From Betaproteobacteria bacterium (GTDB lineage Bacteria > Pseudomonadota > Gammaproteobacteria > Burkholderiales > SG8-41), in contig JAQGNH010000169.1 of assembly GCA_028291945.1 (NCBI GenBank), positions 1-48,053 of the forward strand: DNA of 48,053 bases. The letters are read 5' to 3'. Of this stretch, positions 26,641 to 38,546 are shown piece by piece (within the stretch, counting starts at the first letter, position 1; every line of letters starts with the position of its first letter). Both the position numbers and the translations under genes were made by a program. Below the pieces are notes generated by a model, which made no database searches, was not told the origin of the DNA, and saw nothing but the letters and a program-made list of their open reading frames with translations.

Positions 26641-27177
26641 TTAACCGCGCGAGAATTGACCCATCTCGTTCTCGTGCGACTGCGCGGAAGGGCGGCACTC
26701 AGTGCGCCTTCTGAGGTACCGCGCGAGCTCGCTCAAGGCTTTCTGATATACGTCCCGCTTGAAGTCGATCACCGATTCCATCGGTATCCAGTAATCACTC
26801 CAGCGCCAGGCATCGAATTCCGGCTTTTCGCAGGCGCGCAAGCATACATCACAATCGCGTCCCACGAGTCTCAGCAGAAACCAGATCTGCTTTTGACCGC
26901 GATAGTTACCGCGCCAGTCGCGTTTGATCCATTGATCCGGCACGTCATAGCGCAACCAGTCGCGCGTACGCCCCAGTATCCTGACGTGCTCCGGAATCAA
27001 GCCGACCTCTTCACGCAACTCCCGGTACATCGCAAGCTCCGGTGTCTCACCCGGCTTTATGCCGCCCTGCGGGAACTGCCACGAATGCTCCCGCACGCGT
27101 TTACCCCAGAAAACCTCGTTCTTGCCATTGCAAAGGATGATGCCAACGTTGGGGCGATAACCGTCACGATCAATCAT
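26641..27177 (-). CDS. rppH: RNA pyrophosphohydrolase
   Basis: 178 residues. It has the Nudix box within [20 protein letters not shown] (REL-x-EE-x-G-L follows) and the NudH/RppH start [20 protein letters not shown], plus [16 protein letters not shown]. It removes pyrophosphate from 5'-triphosphate RNA to trigger RNase E decay. The C-terminal tail after [10 protein letters not shown] is polar and variable. The ATG at 27177 is preferred over the frame start at 27201 because it matches the family start. It lies on the minus strand near proS, its usual neighbour. Confidence 0.9.
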   Translation of the reverse strand: MIDRDGYRPNVGIILCNGKNEVFWGKRVREHSWQFPQGGIKPGETPELAMYRELREEVGLIPEHVRILGRTRDWLRYDVPDQWIKRDWRGNYRGQKQIWFLLRLVGRDCDVCLRACEKPEFDAWRWSDYWIPMESVIDFKRDVYQKALSELARYLRRRTECRPSAQSHENEMGQFSRG

Positions 27178-27270
27178 GTCCGTTACCCCTAAGTTAGTCA
27201 CTTTTCAGGATTTTTTCATAATTCGCAAGCGAAAGAAAGCCCGCGCCCGGTGCGCTGGAAATCCGGCGGC

Positions 27271-28059
27271 CTAGGCATAGAGGTGTTCGGCGTCATGGCG
27301 ATTCATTTTGCGCAACCCCTCGACGAAGCGCGGATACTCCAGGCCATGCTCGTTCTGCAGCGCATCCGCGCCTCGGGCGAGGTCGGACCATCGAAAGGGC
27401 CCAGGGGCTCGCTCGAACGCAAAAACAATGACGTTGCCCGGGCGTTCGGCTGGCAGACACAATGTGCCGCCCGGAAACGCATCTTTGATTCGCTGTAAAA
27501 GCGTGTTGTACAGTTTGTCGCCCCCCCAAAGGTTCACGACCATGACTCCGCCAGGCCTGAGGCGTTGGAGGCCAGCCGCATAGAAGGCGCGGCTCGCAAG
27601 CTCCTCCGCGTGCGCATCAGCCTCATACCCGTCGACGACAAGAATGTCAGTCGTGACGTCGTCGCGGCTCACATAGGCGGCGCCGTCGGTGACGATCACC
27701 TCGAAGCGGGGCCCATCGGGGGGGACGTGAAAGTACTGACGCGCGATCGACAGCACCTGGGGATTCACCTCTATGACGCGAGTCCGGGCGGCATCCAGCC
27801 GGTCGTAGACAAACTTCGCCAGCGACCCACCCCCGAGACCAATCATAAGCACATCTGCCGGGGAGGGAACGAACAGCAGAAAAGCCATCATACTGCGCGT
27901 ATACGAGAGCTCCAGATCGTTGGGTCTTGCGATGCGCATCGAACTTTGTATCGTGTCGCTGCCGATATGCAGCGAACGCACGCCGTAGCGTTCGCTCACG
28001 TACACGGTTTCCGAATCGTCCGTCGGTTTGCGCACACGCCATTTCGCCAGGAATTTCAT
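27271..28059 (-). CDS. Spermidine-synthase-like protein
   Basis: 262 residues with a Rossmann methyltransferase-type core: VLMIGLGGGSLAKFVYDRL (nucleotide loop), VIEVNPQVLSIARQYF and VTDGAAYVSRDD. Where true aminopropyltransferases have DSxDP, this protein has VVDGYEADAHAEEL, so the catalytic pocket differs and spermidine synthesis should not be assumed. Many proteobacterial homologues are annotated only as spermidine synthase-like. It stands between rppH and the divergent proS. Confidence 0.75.
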   Translation of the reverse strand: MKFLAKWRVRKPTDDSETVYVSERYGVRSLHIGSDTIQSSMRIARPNDLELSYTRSMMAFLLFVPSPADVLMIGLGGGSLAKFVYDRLDAARTRVIEVNPQVLSIARQYFHVPPDGPRFEVIVTDGAAYVSRDDVTTDILVVDGYEADAHAEELASRAFYAAGLQRLRPGGVMVVNLWGGDKLYNTLLQRIKDAFPGGTLCLPAERPGNVIVFAFERAPGPFRWSDLARGADALQNEHGLEYPRFVEGLRKMNRHDAEHLYA

Positions 28060-28126
28060 TCCGACCTGTTCAAGAGGAAGTTACAAGCTCCGGTAGAATA
28101 AGGCTTTTTTCCTCTCCGGACCACAC

Positions 28127-29839
28127 ATGCGCGCTTCGCAGTTCTTCATTTCCACTCTCAAAGAGGCACCGGCCGAAGCAGAGGTCGTCAGCCACAAGCT
28201 GATGCTGCGCGCGGGGCTGATAAAGCGCCTTACGAGCGGGATCTATACCTGGATGCCGCTCGGCTTACGCGTGCTCAGAAAAGTAGAACACATCGTGCGC
28301 GACGAGATGAACCGCAGCGGGGCGATCGAGCTGAGTATGCCGTGCGTGCAGCCCGCCGAGCTTTGGCGCGAATCGGGGCGGTGGGACCAGTACGGCCCGG
28401 AACTGCTGCGGTTCAAGGATCGTCATCAGCGCGACTACTGTTTTGGACCCACGCACGAAGAGGTGGTCAGCGACGTCGTGCGGCGCGAGGTGAAAAGCTA
28501 CCGCCAGCTACCACTCAATCTGTACCAGATTCAAACCAAGTTTCGAGACGAAATCCGGCCGCGTTTCGGCGTGATGCGAAGCCGCGAATTTCTGATGAAA
28601 GATGCTTATTCGTTCCACGTCGACAAAGAAAGCCTCGATGCAACGTACCAAGCCATGTACGACTGCTATTGCCGGATATTCACGCGGCTCGGGCTCAAAT
28701 TTCGGGCTGTCGCGGCCGATACCGGCAGCATCGGTGGGACCGGATCGCACGAATTTCATGTGCTCGCAGAATCGGGTGAAGACGCGATAGCGTATAGCTC
28801 CGCTTCAGATTACGCGGCCAATGTGGAACTCGCGGAAGCGCTTGCTCCTGAGCGCGCACGAGCCGACCCTCAGCAGCCGTTGGTCAAAGTTCGTACGCCC
28901 GGGGTCAGGACGATCAGTGACTTGTGCGGTTTTCTGAAGATTTCACCGGACCGCACGGTCAAAGCAATCGTGGTCGACGGTTCGCACGGCCGCCCTGTGC
29001 TGCTGCTCTTGCGCGGCGATCACGAGCTCAACGTCATCAAAGCAGGGAAGCTGGATGTCGTTGCAACGCCATTGCGCTTTTCAGCAGCGCACGAAATCAA
29101 GGAAGCGTTCCGCGCCGATCCGGGTTCGCTCGGTCCTGTCGGATTCGATGGGGATATCGTCGTGGACCGCACCGTCTCGGCAATGTCTGATTTCGTCATC
29201 GGAGCCAATGAGGACGATCACCACTACACCGGCGCCAATATTGGCCGCGATTTCAAAGAGGCGCAGGTAGCTGATATCCGAAACGTCGTAGCCGGGGACG
29301 CCAGTCCAGACGGTAGGGGCACGCTCGAGATTTGCCGCGGCATCGAAGTGGGTCACATCTTTCAGTTGCGCACCAAGTATTCGAGCGCGATGAATCTTAC
29401 GTTCCTCGATGAAGCCGGACAATCGCGCGTCATGGAGATGGGGTGTTATGGCATCGGCGTAACCCGGGTCGTTGCCGCAGCAATCGAACAGAACTACGAC
29501 GAGCGGGGCATCATTTTTCCCGAAGCAATAGCCCCTTTCACCGCCGTAATCGTTCCGATAGGCCTGTCAAAAAGCGCGCGCACGCGCGAAGCGGCTGAAC
29601 GGCTGTATACCGATCTAGCTACGGCAGGTGTGGAAGTTCTCCTTGACGACCGCGACCAGCGGCCGGGTATCATGTTCGCCGATATGGAACTTGTTGGAAT
29701 TCCCCACCGCGTTGTCGTTGGCGAGCGCGGACTCAAGGAAGGAAACATTGAATATCAAGGGCGGCGCGATGCAAAAGCACAGGCCGTCCCCCTCGTCAGC
29801 GCGATCGAATTCTTGAAATCCAAAATAGGCGCTCGTTGA
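28127..29839 (+). CDS. proS: Prolyl-tRNA synthetase (bacterial type)
   Basis: 570 residues, the length of bacterial ProRS with an editing insertion. Start [20 protein letters not shown]; class II motif 2 [20 protein letters not shown]; insertion (editing) domain at about 230-390; motif 3 region [20 protein letters not shown]; anticodon-binding domain about 475-570 ([20 protein letters not shown]). It charges tRNA-Pro; one such tRNA is encoded at 17211-17287. The stop overlaps the next start by one base. Confidence 0.95.
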   Translation: MRASQFFISTLKEAPAEAEVVSHKLMLRAGLIKRLTSGIYTWMPLGLRVLRKVEHIVRDEMNRSGAIELSMPCVQPAELWRESGRWDQYGPELLRFKDRHQRDYCFGPTHEEVVSDVVRREVKSYRQLPLNLYQIQTKFRDEIRPRFGVMRSREFLMKDAYSFHVDKESLDATYQAMYDCYCRIFTRLGLKFRAVAADTGSIGGTGSHEFHVLAESGEDAIAYSSASDYAANVELAEALAPERARADPQQPLVKVRTPGVRTISDLCGFLKISPDRTVKAIVVDGSHGRPVLLLLRGDHELNVIKAGKLDVVATPLRFSAAHEIKEAFRADPGSLGPVGFDGDIVVDRTVSAMSDFVIGANEDDHHYTGANIGRDFKEAQVADIRNVVAGDASPDGRGTLEICRGIEVGHIFQLRTKYSSAMNLTFLDEAGQSRVMEMGCYGIGVTRVVAAAIEQNYDERGIIFPEAIAPFTAVIVPIGLSKSARTREAAERLYTDLATAGVEVLLDDRDQRPGIMFADMELVGIPHRVVVGERGLKEGNIEYQGRRDAKAQAVPLVSAIEFLKSKIGAR

Positions 29840-30489
29840 TGCGATTGAGTCGAGCCTACGCGGCGGTCCTCGCGTGCATGCTGTCGATTGCGGCGTCTGC
29901 CGTGCATGCTGGCGCGCAGCTGTACGAACCACTTTCGACCAGTGTGAAGGCAGCGCTGACGAAAGCAGTTTCGGACCGTGCGGTGCCCTATCTCGCTTTC
30001 GACACAGAAACCGAAGCGCGCAGTTGGCTCACGCTCATGTCCGTCCGCCTCGCAAAACGCATCCCTGACCGGGTCGCGCGCGAGGAGTTGCTCGTGACAG
30101 TACATTACGAAGCGAAGCGTGCCGGGCTCGATCCTCAGCTTGTGCTCGGATTGATCCAGGTTGAAAGCGCGTTCCGCAAATATGCCGTCTCCACTGCGGG
30201 CGCTCGCGGTTACATGCAGGTCATGCCTTTCTGGGTCAACGTGATCGGCGGCAGCCGCGAGCACAACCTCTTTCACATGCGCACGAACCTCCGCTATGGG
30301 TGCGTCATCCTGCGGCACTATCTCGACATCGAGAAGGGCGACGTCTTCAGAGCGCTTGGCCGCTACAACGGGAGTCTGGGTCGCCCGCAGTATCCAAACA
30401 CCGTCCTCGCGGCTTGGCAAGGCCAGTGGACTTATCCGGCACCCGCCGCCGCCCCGACAGACCGAAGAGTCACTGCAGCAAGCATGTAG
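29839..30489 (+). CDS. Lytic transglycosylase (SLT domain)
   Basis: 216 residues. A signal peptide (AYAAVLACMLSIAASAVHAG) is followed by an SLT domain with catalytic Glu in LVLGLIQVESAFRKYAVST, then GARGYMQVMPFWVNVIG and the closing LGRYNGSLGRPQYP. It cleaves the glycan strand of peptidoglycan in the periplasm, leaving 1,6-anhydro ends (the substrates later processed by AmpD, encoded at 13256-13843). The start ATG overlaps the proS stop (TGATG). A proS-transglycosylase pair is common in Betaproteobacteria. Confidence 0.87.
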   Translation: MRLSRAYAAVLACMLSIAASAVHAGAQLYEPLSTSVKAALTKAVSDRAVPYLAFDTETEARSWLTLMSVRLAKRIPDRVAREELLVTVHYEAKRAGLDPQLVLGLIQVESAFRKYAVSTAGARGYMQVMPFWVNVIGGSREHNLFHMRTNLRYGCVILRHYLDIEKGDVFRALGRYNGSLGRPQYPNTVLAAWQGQWTYPAPAAAPTDRRVTAASM

Positions 30490-30605
30490 TCGGCCGGCTG
30501 GAGTGATTACTCGCTGGTTCTTTGCACCAGGTTCCCACCGCACGTCCGGCGCCACCTAGGCACGCTCGCTGCATTGATGAGCCCAAGCCCAGAAAGGAGC
30601 AATTA

Positions 30606-30842
30606 ATGGAGTGCTGGCAGTTCGTCGAGAGCCCGGCCGGTGGCTGGTACTGGTTATGTTCGGATGTACTCTCGCGCAAGACACGGACCAGTGCTGCGAC
30701 CTTCCAAACGCGAAGCGAATGCATCGCCGACGCGATGAGCTACGGCTATCAAAAAGTCGCTGGCGGAGCTATACGCGCGCCGAGCAACGTCCCTCCGCGT
30801 CATCGCGGCAAAATCAAAACCGTAAAGCACAAACGCTCATGA
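30606..30842 (+). CDS. Small unknown protein A of a tandem pair
   Basis: 78 residues after a strong site (AAAGGAG, 6-7 bases from the ATG). The pattern W4-x-F6, W14-x-W16, F33, C39-xx-D42-A43, G47-Y48 is repeated with the same spacing in the next gene, so the two are paralogues. The tail is basic (PPRHRGKIKTVKHKRS), unlike its partner. No signal peptide. I cannot name the family. The stop overlaps the next ATG (ATGA). Confidence 0.65.
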   Translation: MECWQFVESPAGGWYWLCSDVLSRKTRTSAATFQTRSECIADAMSYGYQKVAGGAIRAPSNVPPRHRGKIKTVKHKRS

Positions 30843-31066
30843 CAACCGCAATGGGCCAATGGGAGTTCCTGCTGACGCGGGCCGTCAAGTGGAAATGGCG
30901 GCAGGTCGGTGACGCAGGCGTGGTACTCGGCGAGTCACCCGAATTTGCATTCCTGGCGCACTGCATGAAAGACGCGGAGCGTAACGGGTTCAGCATCGAC
31001 GACCACGTCATCAGCTGCGACAAGGGTGCGGCACTCTGGAACGAGCCTCCCGAACAGGCGGTTTGA
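30839..31066 (+). CDS. Small unknown protein B of a tandem pair
   Basis: 75 residues overlapping the upstream gene by 4 bases. It carries the same signature as protein A: W8-x-F10, W18-x-W20, F36, C42-xx-D45-A46, G50-F51, differing by one residue in a single spacer. The tail is acidic (EPPEQAV) rather than basic. It probably folds as a single small alpha/beta domain. Function unknown. A second ATG at 30851 is possible. Confidence 0.6.
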   Translation: MTTAMGQWEFLLTRAVKWKWRQVGDAGVVLGESPEFAFLAHCMKDAERNGFSIDDHVISCDKGAALWNEPPEQAV

Positions 31067-31077
31067 TTCGGCGGCCC

Positions 31078-32373
31078 TCACGCGCTTTTGCCGGTTGACT
31101 CGAGCCGGGTTTCTGCTGTTTGGGACATTTCTCCGCTCTTCTCCGCGGAACGAAACAACGTCGAAAGTGAAACGCGCATGGTTTCTCCCATGCGCGCTCC
31201 GATTTCGTGAATCAGCGATTCAAGCTCTGCGTCGGCCTCGCGGCCCGGAAGGTGCGCATCACCACGAAACACGAACAGATGGAAGACGTCTTCGACGCTG
31301 ATTGTCTCGGAGTCGCGATGAAGTACCCAGCCATTGGGCAACGTGCGTCGCACCCATCCTGATCCAACCATCGTCTCCAGTATGCTTTCGACGTTTTCGA
31401 TGCGAACCGTAGCAGCGCCAAGCAGTTCAGAGAGCGTGACCGGTTGTCCCGATTGGTGAGCGTGCCAGAGCATCTTGAGTATCTGCAGCGCGTCGAAGAA
31501 ATCGCCCCCCGGCGCAGGCCGCCGCCGCCCGGCGGCTTCGCGCCACTCCGGTAAAGACGCGACGACGACGGCGCCAAAGATCACGACGAGCCACGACAAA
31601 TAAAGCCATAGCAGAAAAACAGGCAACGTCGCAAACGCGCCATACACGAGGGTATACGTGGGAAACTGGGCGACATAGAACGCGAAGCTGCGTTTCATGA
31701 CTTCGAATGCCACGCCCGCGAGAACACCGCCGAGAACGGCATCGCGTAGCGCTATGCGCCGATTCGGCATCGCGATGTACAGCATTGCAAATGCAATCGA
31801 CGTCAGAACCACCGGCACGATACTGAGCAGCACCACGCCCGCGCCCGGCACGCCGCGCACGAGCCCTACCGCCTGGCCGACAAGCCACGAGGTGAGCGTG
31901 AGACTTGCACCGATCAGCACGGGTCCTACCGTGATGAGCGTCCAATACACAAACACACGCTGCACGACCGAGCGCGGCCGTTTGACGCGCCAGATGTCAT
32001 TGAACGCGCGATCGATGGTGAGCAGCAGCATGATCGACGTCACGACGAGGAACACGATACCGACGGCCGTGAGCTTCGCCGCATTCGCGCTGAACTGCTG
32101 CGTGTAGCTCGCGATGACATCGGCCGAAGCGGGAACCAGGTTTTGAAGAATGAAGGTTTGCAGCGCAGCCGTAACCTGGCCGAATGCGGGAAACGCAGCG
32201 ATTACGGTCAGCGCAACTGTAACCATCGGCACGATAGACAGCAGCGATGTATAAGTCAGGCTCGAGGCAATCTGCATGCAGCGGTCTTCGTTGAACCGTC
32301 GCATCACGATTGGTACAAGGCCGAACAGCCTGACTCTGCTAGGCGCCAACTCGCGTCCTTTCATGCGGTGCAT
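31078..32373 (-). CDS. YihY/BrkB-family inner membrane protein
   Basis: About 431 residues. Six hydrophobic segments are spread over about 30-280, with the family blocks MQIASSLTYTSLLSIVPMVT and VKRSFAFYVAQFPTYTLVYG-like AFEVMKRSFAFYVAQF plus YGAFATLPVFLLWLYLSW. A C-terminal cytoplasmic part of about 140 residues (LSELLGAATVRIENVESILE) resembles a winged helix, as in longer YihY members. Transport or lipid roles have been proposed for the family but are not settled. Two nearby ATGs (32373, 32364) are possible; neither has a clear ribosome site. Divergent from wrbA. Confidence 0.82.
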   Translation of the reverse strand: MHRMKGRELAPSRVRLFGLVPIVMRRFNEDRCMQIASSLTYTSLLSIVPMVTVALTVIAAFPAFGQVTAALQTFILQNLVPASADVIASYTQQFSANAAKLTAVGIVFLVVTSIMLLLTIDRAFNDIWRVKRPRSVVQRVFVYWTLITVGPVLIGASLTLTSWLVGQAVGLVRGVPGAGVVLLSIVPVVLTSIAFAMLYIAMPNRRIALRDAVLGGVLAGVAFEVMKRSFAFYVAQFPTYTLVYGAFATLPVFLLWLYLSWLVVIFGAVVVASLPEWREAAGRRRPAPGGDFFDALQILKMLWHAHQSGQPVTLSELLGAATVRIENVESILETMVGSGWVRRTLPNGWVLHRDSETISVEDVFHLFVFRGDAHLPGREADAELESLIHEIGARMGETMRVSLSTLFRSAEKSGEMSQTAETRLESTGKSA

Positions 32374-32389
32374 CGCACGTTCAATATAA

Positions 32390-33405
<1,016 letters not shown>

Positions 33406-33616
33406 TCAGCGCGGACACGACGATCGAGCTCGTGACCGGGAAGTAGAAGCTGAAACCTTTGCGCTCGATGCGAATGTCTCCCGGAAGATGGCCCAGGCCG
33501 AATTTAGCGAGCAGCGGCCACAGCAATCCCAATCCGATCAACACCACTCCGGCGGTAATGAGCCACTTCCCCATATTCCCGGCCTTGCGCAACTCGTGCC
33601 GGACGGTGACTAGCGG

Positions 33617-35158
33617 CTATACCTGTGGATTCACGCGTTCGAGCTTCGACTGCAGTTTGTTGAGTGCATCGATATAAGCTTTCGCCGACGCGACCACGAT
33701 ATCGGTGTCTGCACCCTGGCCATTCACGATCCGCCCGCCCTTCGACAGCCGGACCGTGACTTCACCCTGGGCATCCGTGCCCGTCGTGATGCTGTTCACC
33801 GAGTAAAGCAGAAGCTCGGCTCCGCTTTTAGCCACGTTTTCGATTGCCTTGAATGAGGCGTCGACCGGGCCGCTGCCAGCCGATTCCGCCCGCATTTCCC
33901 TACCCGCATCGGTCATTACGAGCCGCGCAAAAGGCAGCACGCCCGTCTCGGAGTGAGCGAGCAGCGAGACCAGCCTGAAATGCTCATTGATCACCTCATC
34001 GTGCTCGCTCTCGGAAATGATCGCCTGCAAGTCTTCGTCGAAGATTTCGTGCTTCTTGTCGGCGAGATCCTTGAAGCGCTTGAAAGCCGCATTGAGTGCT
34101 TCTTCGGACTCGATCACGATGCCCAGCTCGGAAAGTCGTGTCTTGAACGCGTTGCGGCCACTGAGCTTGCCAAGCACCAGCTTGTTCGCGTTCCAGCCGA
34201 CGTCCTGGGCGCGCATGATCTCGTAAGTGTCGCGGCTCTTCAACACACCGTCCTGGTGTATGCCGGACTCGTGCGCGAAAGCGTTGGCGCCGACGATCGC
34301 CTTGTTCGGTTGCACGGGGAAACCAGTGACGCCCGAGACGAGACGGCTCGCCGGAACGATCTGCGTGGTGTCGATGCGCGTCTCGCACGGAAACATGTCC
34401 TGGCGAGTGCGAACGGCCATCACGATCTCCTCGAGTGCCGCATTCCCCGCGCGCTCACCCAGACCGTTGATCGTGCATTCGACCTGACGCGCCCCGTTCA
34501 GCACCGCGGACAAGGAGTTCGCAACGGCGAGCCCAAGGTCGTTGTGGCAATGCACTGACCAGATCACCTTGTCGGAATTCGGCACTCGTTCGCGCAGTGT
34601 CCGGATCAAACCGCCGAAGGCCTCCGGCAACGTGTAACCGACCGTATCCGGCACGTTGATCGTCGTCGCACCGGCCTTGATCACCTGCTCGATGATACGG
34701 CAGAGAAAGTCTATATCCGAGCGCCCGGCGTCTTCGGGTGAGAACTCGACGTTATCGGTGTACTCGCGTGCCCATTTGACCGCGCGCACGGCCTGATCGA
34801 TCACCTGCGACGGTTCCATGCGCAGCTTCTTCTCCATGTGTATGGGGGAAGTTGCGATGAATGTGTGCACGCGCGGACTTGCCGCACCGCGGACCGCTTC
34901 TCCGCAGCGCCTGACATCGTTTTCATTGGCGCGGGCGAGCCCACACACCGTGCTGTCTTTCACCGTACGAGCGACCGCCTGAACCGCCGCAAAATCGCCG
35001 TCGCTCGCGGCCGGGAACCCCGCTTCGATCACGTCCACTCGCATGCGCTCGAGCTGACGTCCGATGCGGATTTTCTCTTCCTTGGTCATGGATGCACCCG
35101 GGCTTTGCTCGCCGTCGCGCATCGTCGTGTCGAATATGATCAGGTGTTCTCTAGCCAT
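33617..35158 (-). CDS. leuA: 2-isopropylmalate synthase
   Basis: 513 residues. DRE-TIM barrel start [19 protein letters not shown]; metal-binding [26 protein letters not shown]; and [20 protein letters not shown]. The C-terminal regulatory domain (about 390-513) would bind leucine for feedback inhibition. It condenses acetyl-CoA with 2-oxoisovalerate, the first step of leucine synthesis. The ATG at 35158 has GGAG upstream. It is preceded by a leucine-rich leader peptide gene and a hairpin against the ribosome site, so it is probably attenuated by leucine supply. Confidence 0.95.
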   Translation of the reverse strand: MAREHLIIFDTTMRDGEQSPGASMTKEEKIRIGRQLERMRVDVIEAGFPAASDGDFAAVQAVARTVKDSTVCGLARANENDVRRCGEAVRGAASPRVHTFIATSPIHMEKKLRMEPSQVIDQAVRAVKWAREYTDNVEFSPEDAGRSDIDFLCRIIEQVIKAGATTINVPDTVGYTLPEAFGGLIRTLRERVPNSDKVIWSVHCHNDLGLAVANSLSAVLNGARQVECTINGLGERAGNAALEEIVMAVRTRQDMFPCETRIDTTQIVPASRLVSGVTGFPVQPNKAIVGANAFAHESGIHQDGVLKSRDTYEIMRAQDVGWNANKLVLGKLSGRNAFKTRLSELGIVIESEEALNAAFKRFKDLADKKHEIFDEDLQAIISESEHDEVINEHFRLVSLLAHSETGVLPFARLVMTDAGREMRAESAGSGPVDASFKAIENVAKSGAELLLYSVNSITTGTDAQGEVTVRLSKGGRIVNGQGADTDIVVASAKAYIDALNKLQSKLERVNPQV

Positions 35159-35164
35159 GTCGGT

Positions 35165-35191
35165 CTCCATGTACGCGGCTCGCCGTACATG
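35165..35191 (-). promoter_or_regulatory. Hairpin abutting the leuA ribosome binding site
   Basis: On the minus strand CATGTACG (35191-35184), an 8-base loop and CGTACATG (35175-35168) form a perfect 8-pair stem. Its last base is the first G of the leuA site GGAG (35168-35165). There is no T run, so control of translation initiation is more likely than intrinsic termination. Confidence 0.55.
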
Positions 35192-35269
35192 ACGCACGAA
35201 CCGTTTGAATGTGCCTGCCTCCGGGGCGGTTGACCGCGCCGGCCGAAACTACGAGATGTGGGGTGGGTT

Positions 35270-35356
35270 TTAGCGCGCGCGAACGCGCAGCAGCAGGCCG
35301 GCCGGCAGAACGCGGGCAAGTAAGAGCAAAGCAGTGGCCTGGCGGAAAGGGGACAT
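35270..35356 (-). CDS. leuL: Leucine leader peptide upstream of leuA
   Basis: 28 codons, too short for most gene finders: ATG at 35356, TAA at 35272-35270. The peptide is MSPFRQATA, four Leu, ARV, Leu, PAG, three Leu, RVRAR, so 8 of 28 residues are leucine. The run of four uses four different codons (TTG CTC TTA CTT), including TTA, which should be rare in this GC-rich genome. The codons can make ribosome stalling depend on charged tRNA-Leu. GC-rich segments inside the peptide gene (GCCGGCCGG) can pair with a copy just after the stop (CGGCCGGC), giving alternative folds before leuA. The symbol is given by analogy. Confidence 0.7.
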   Translation of the reverse strand: MSPFRQATALLLLARVLPAGLLLRVRAR

Positions 35357-35364
35357 GACGTCTC

Positions 35365-35393
35365 AATATAGTCGGTTTTCTGTGAGAGCGCAA
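35365..35393 (-). promoter_or_regulatory. Promoter of the leuL-leuA transcript
   Basis: TTGCGC (35393-35388), 17-base spacer, TATATT (35370-35365) on the minus strand, in the gap after pssA. The leader ATG begins 9 bases after the -10, so the leader peptide mRNA would be nearly leaderless if this promoter is used. Confidence 0.5.
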
Positions 35394-35406
35394 CCGTAGT
35401 CGCGCG

Positions 35407-36240
35407 TCACGGGTGCGGTGAAACAGGCGGAGGCGGAGGCGGCGATCTGCGATTCGTCTTGCGCAGGGCCCACAGCACGTAACCGGATAGCGCATAGCTC
35501 GTGAAGAGCAGAAAAAGCATCTCCGGCAGAGTACTGGAAAAAACGATCAGGAACACCAGCCCCATCGCGATTCCAACAACCACAGAAAACGAAACGCTCT
35601 TCCGCAGGTTGATGTCCTTGCCGCTGTAGAAAGGCAAATTGCTCACCATCGACAAGCCGGCGAACATCGTGAGGCCCCACGCAAGCCAGCGCACATCGGC
35701 ACGGTCTATCTGGTATTGCTCGATGGCCCATACCAGTCCTGCAATAAGGCTCGCTGCAGCCGGGCTGGGCAATCCCTGGAAGAACCGCTTGTCCACGACG
35801 TCGAGCGTCGTATTGAAGCGCGCCAGACGCAGGGCCGCGCACGCGCAGTACACGAAAGCGGCGATCCAGCCCAGCCTCGCCGTAAGCCACGGTCCGAGCA
35901 GCGTCACGCTTCGCGACACCGCGAAATCGCTGAGCGCCCAATGATAAACGACGAGCGCAGGCGCAACGCCGAAAGACACCATGTCGGAGAGGCTGTCGAG
36001 CTCGGCGCCGAAAGCGCTCTGGGTACGAGTCAATCGCGCGATACGGCCATCGAGTCCGTCGAGCACCATAGCGACGAAGATTGCGATCGCTGCCTGTTCG
36101 TAGCGCCCGCCCATGGCCTGCACGATCGCGTAAAAACCCGCGAACAACGCCATGATCGTGAACATGTTCGGCAGCCAGTAAATGCCGCGCCGCGCGAACC
36201 GCGATTTGATAAAAAGTTTCGACTCGCGCGGCTCGAGCAT
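35407..36240 (-). CDS. pssA: CDP-diacylglycerol-serine O-phosphatidyltransferase
   Basis: 277 residues, membrane protein of the CDP-alcohol phosphotransferase class. The catalytic motif is DGLDGRIARLTRTQS followed by GAELDSLSD (D-xx-DG-xx-AR-8-G-3-D-3-D). Several membrane segments follow. It makes phosphatidylserine at the inner membrane. The C-terminus is an unusual proline run (RRSPPPPPPVSPHP). It follows psd by 3 bases, so consecutive steps of phosphatidylethanolamine synthesis are co-expressed, in reverse order of the pathway. Confidence 0.92.
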   Translation of the reverse strand: MLEPRESKLFIKSRFARRGIYWLPNMFTIMALFAGFYAIVQAMGGRYEQAAIAIFVAMVLDGLDGRIARLTRTQSAFGAELDSLSDMVSFGVAPALVVYHWALSDFAVSRSVTLLGPWLTARLGWIAAFVYCACAALRLARFNTTLDVVDKRFFQGLPSPAAASLIAGLVWAIEQYQIDRADVRWLAWGLTMFAGLSMVSNLPFYSGKDINLRKSVSFSVVVGIAMGLVFLIVFSSTLPEMLFLLFTSYALSGYVLWALRKTNRRSPPPPPPVSPHP

Positions 36241-36243
36241 CGA

Positions 36244-36885
36244 TCAGGGCAGCTCGGCAAGCACGCTGCTTGTGGCATAGACCTTGTCGCCTACGCTTGC
36301 TTTGAGCGTTGCGGTCAGCGGGAGATAAACGTCGACACGGGAGCCGAAGCGGATGAACCCAAAGCGCTCACCACGCCCGAGGTGCTGGCCGGCTTTGGCA
36401 TAACAGAGAATACGACGTGCTATCAGTCCTGCGACCTGCACGACCGTCACATCCGCGCCGCGAGGCGTGCGTATCCACAACGCCGCACGCTCGTTTTCGA
36501 GCGAGGATTTGGCGAGCGACGCGTTGAGAAAGCTTCCGGGGTGATACCACGTCTTCACCACTTCACCGTCGACCGGGCTGCGGTTGGAATGTGCATTGAA
36601 CACATTCATGAAGACGCTGAACTTGAGGGCTTCGCGCTCGAGATACGGATCGTGGGCGCGCTCCACGACCACGACGCGTCCGTCGGCAGGAGAGAGCACA
36701 GCATTCGGATCTGGCGGCGCCGTCCGAGGCGGATCGCGAAAGAACTGAAGCATGAAGAGCGCGATCAACCACAGCGGCAGAGCCCACCAGAAGCCGAGCC
36801 ATGCGTGCACGACGATCGCGGCAATGAGCGAGCCCGCCACAAAGGGCCAGCCTTCGCGCGCAATGATGGGATGAGGATAGCTCAT
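36244..36885 (-). CDS. psd: Phosphatidylserine decarboxylase (short type)
   Basis: 213 residues, the short form. N-terminal membrane segments ([20 protein letters not shown]). Core [31 protein letters not shown], and the self-cleavage site within [13 protein letters not shown], where the Ser becomes the pyruvoyl group. It converts phosphatidylserine to phosphatidylethanolamine. Co-transcribed with pssA and downstream of ilvC. Confidence 0.92.
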   Translation of the reverse strand: MSYPHPIIAREGWPFVAGSLIAAIVVHAWLGFWWALPLWLIALFMLQFFRDPPRTAPPDPNAVLSPADGRVVVVERAHDPYLEREALKFSVFMNVFNAHSNRSPVDGEVVKTWYHPGSFLNASLAKSSLENERAALWIRTPRGADVTVVQVAGLIARRILCYAKAGQHLGRGERFGFIRFGSRVDVYLPLTATLKASVGDKVYATSSVLAELP

Positions 36886-36976
36886 GGAGATGTAAGCATC
36901 GCGGGCAACGCTACGCGGGACGCGCGAACTCTCGGCTTACGCTGGCAAGCCGCGCACCCGTTCGGCACAACCAAGA

Positions 36977-38531
<1,555 letters not shown>

Positions 38532-38546
38532 GATTTTTCTTGTTAG

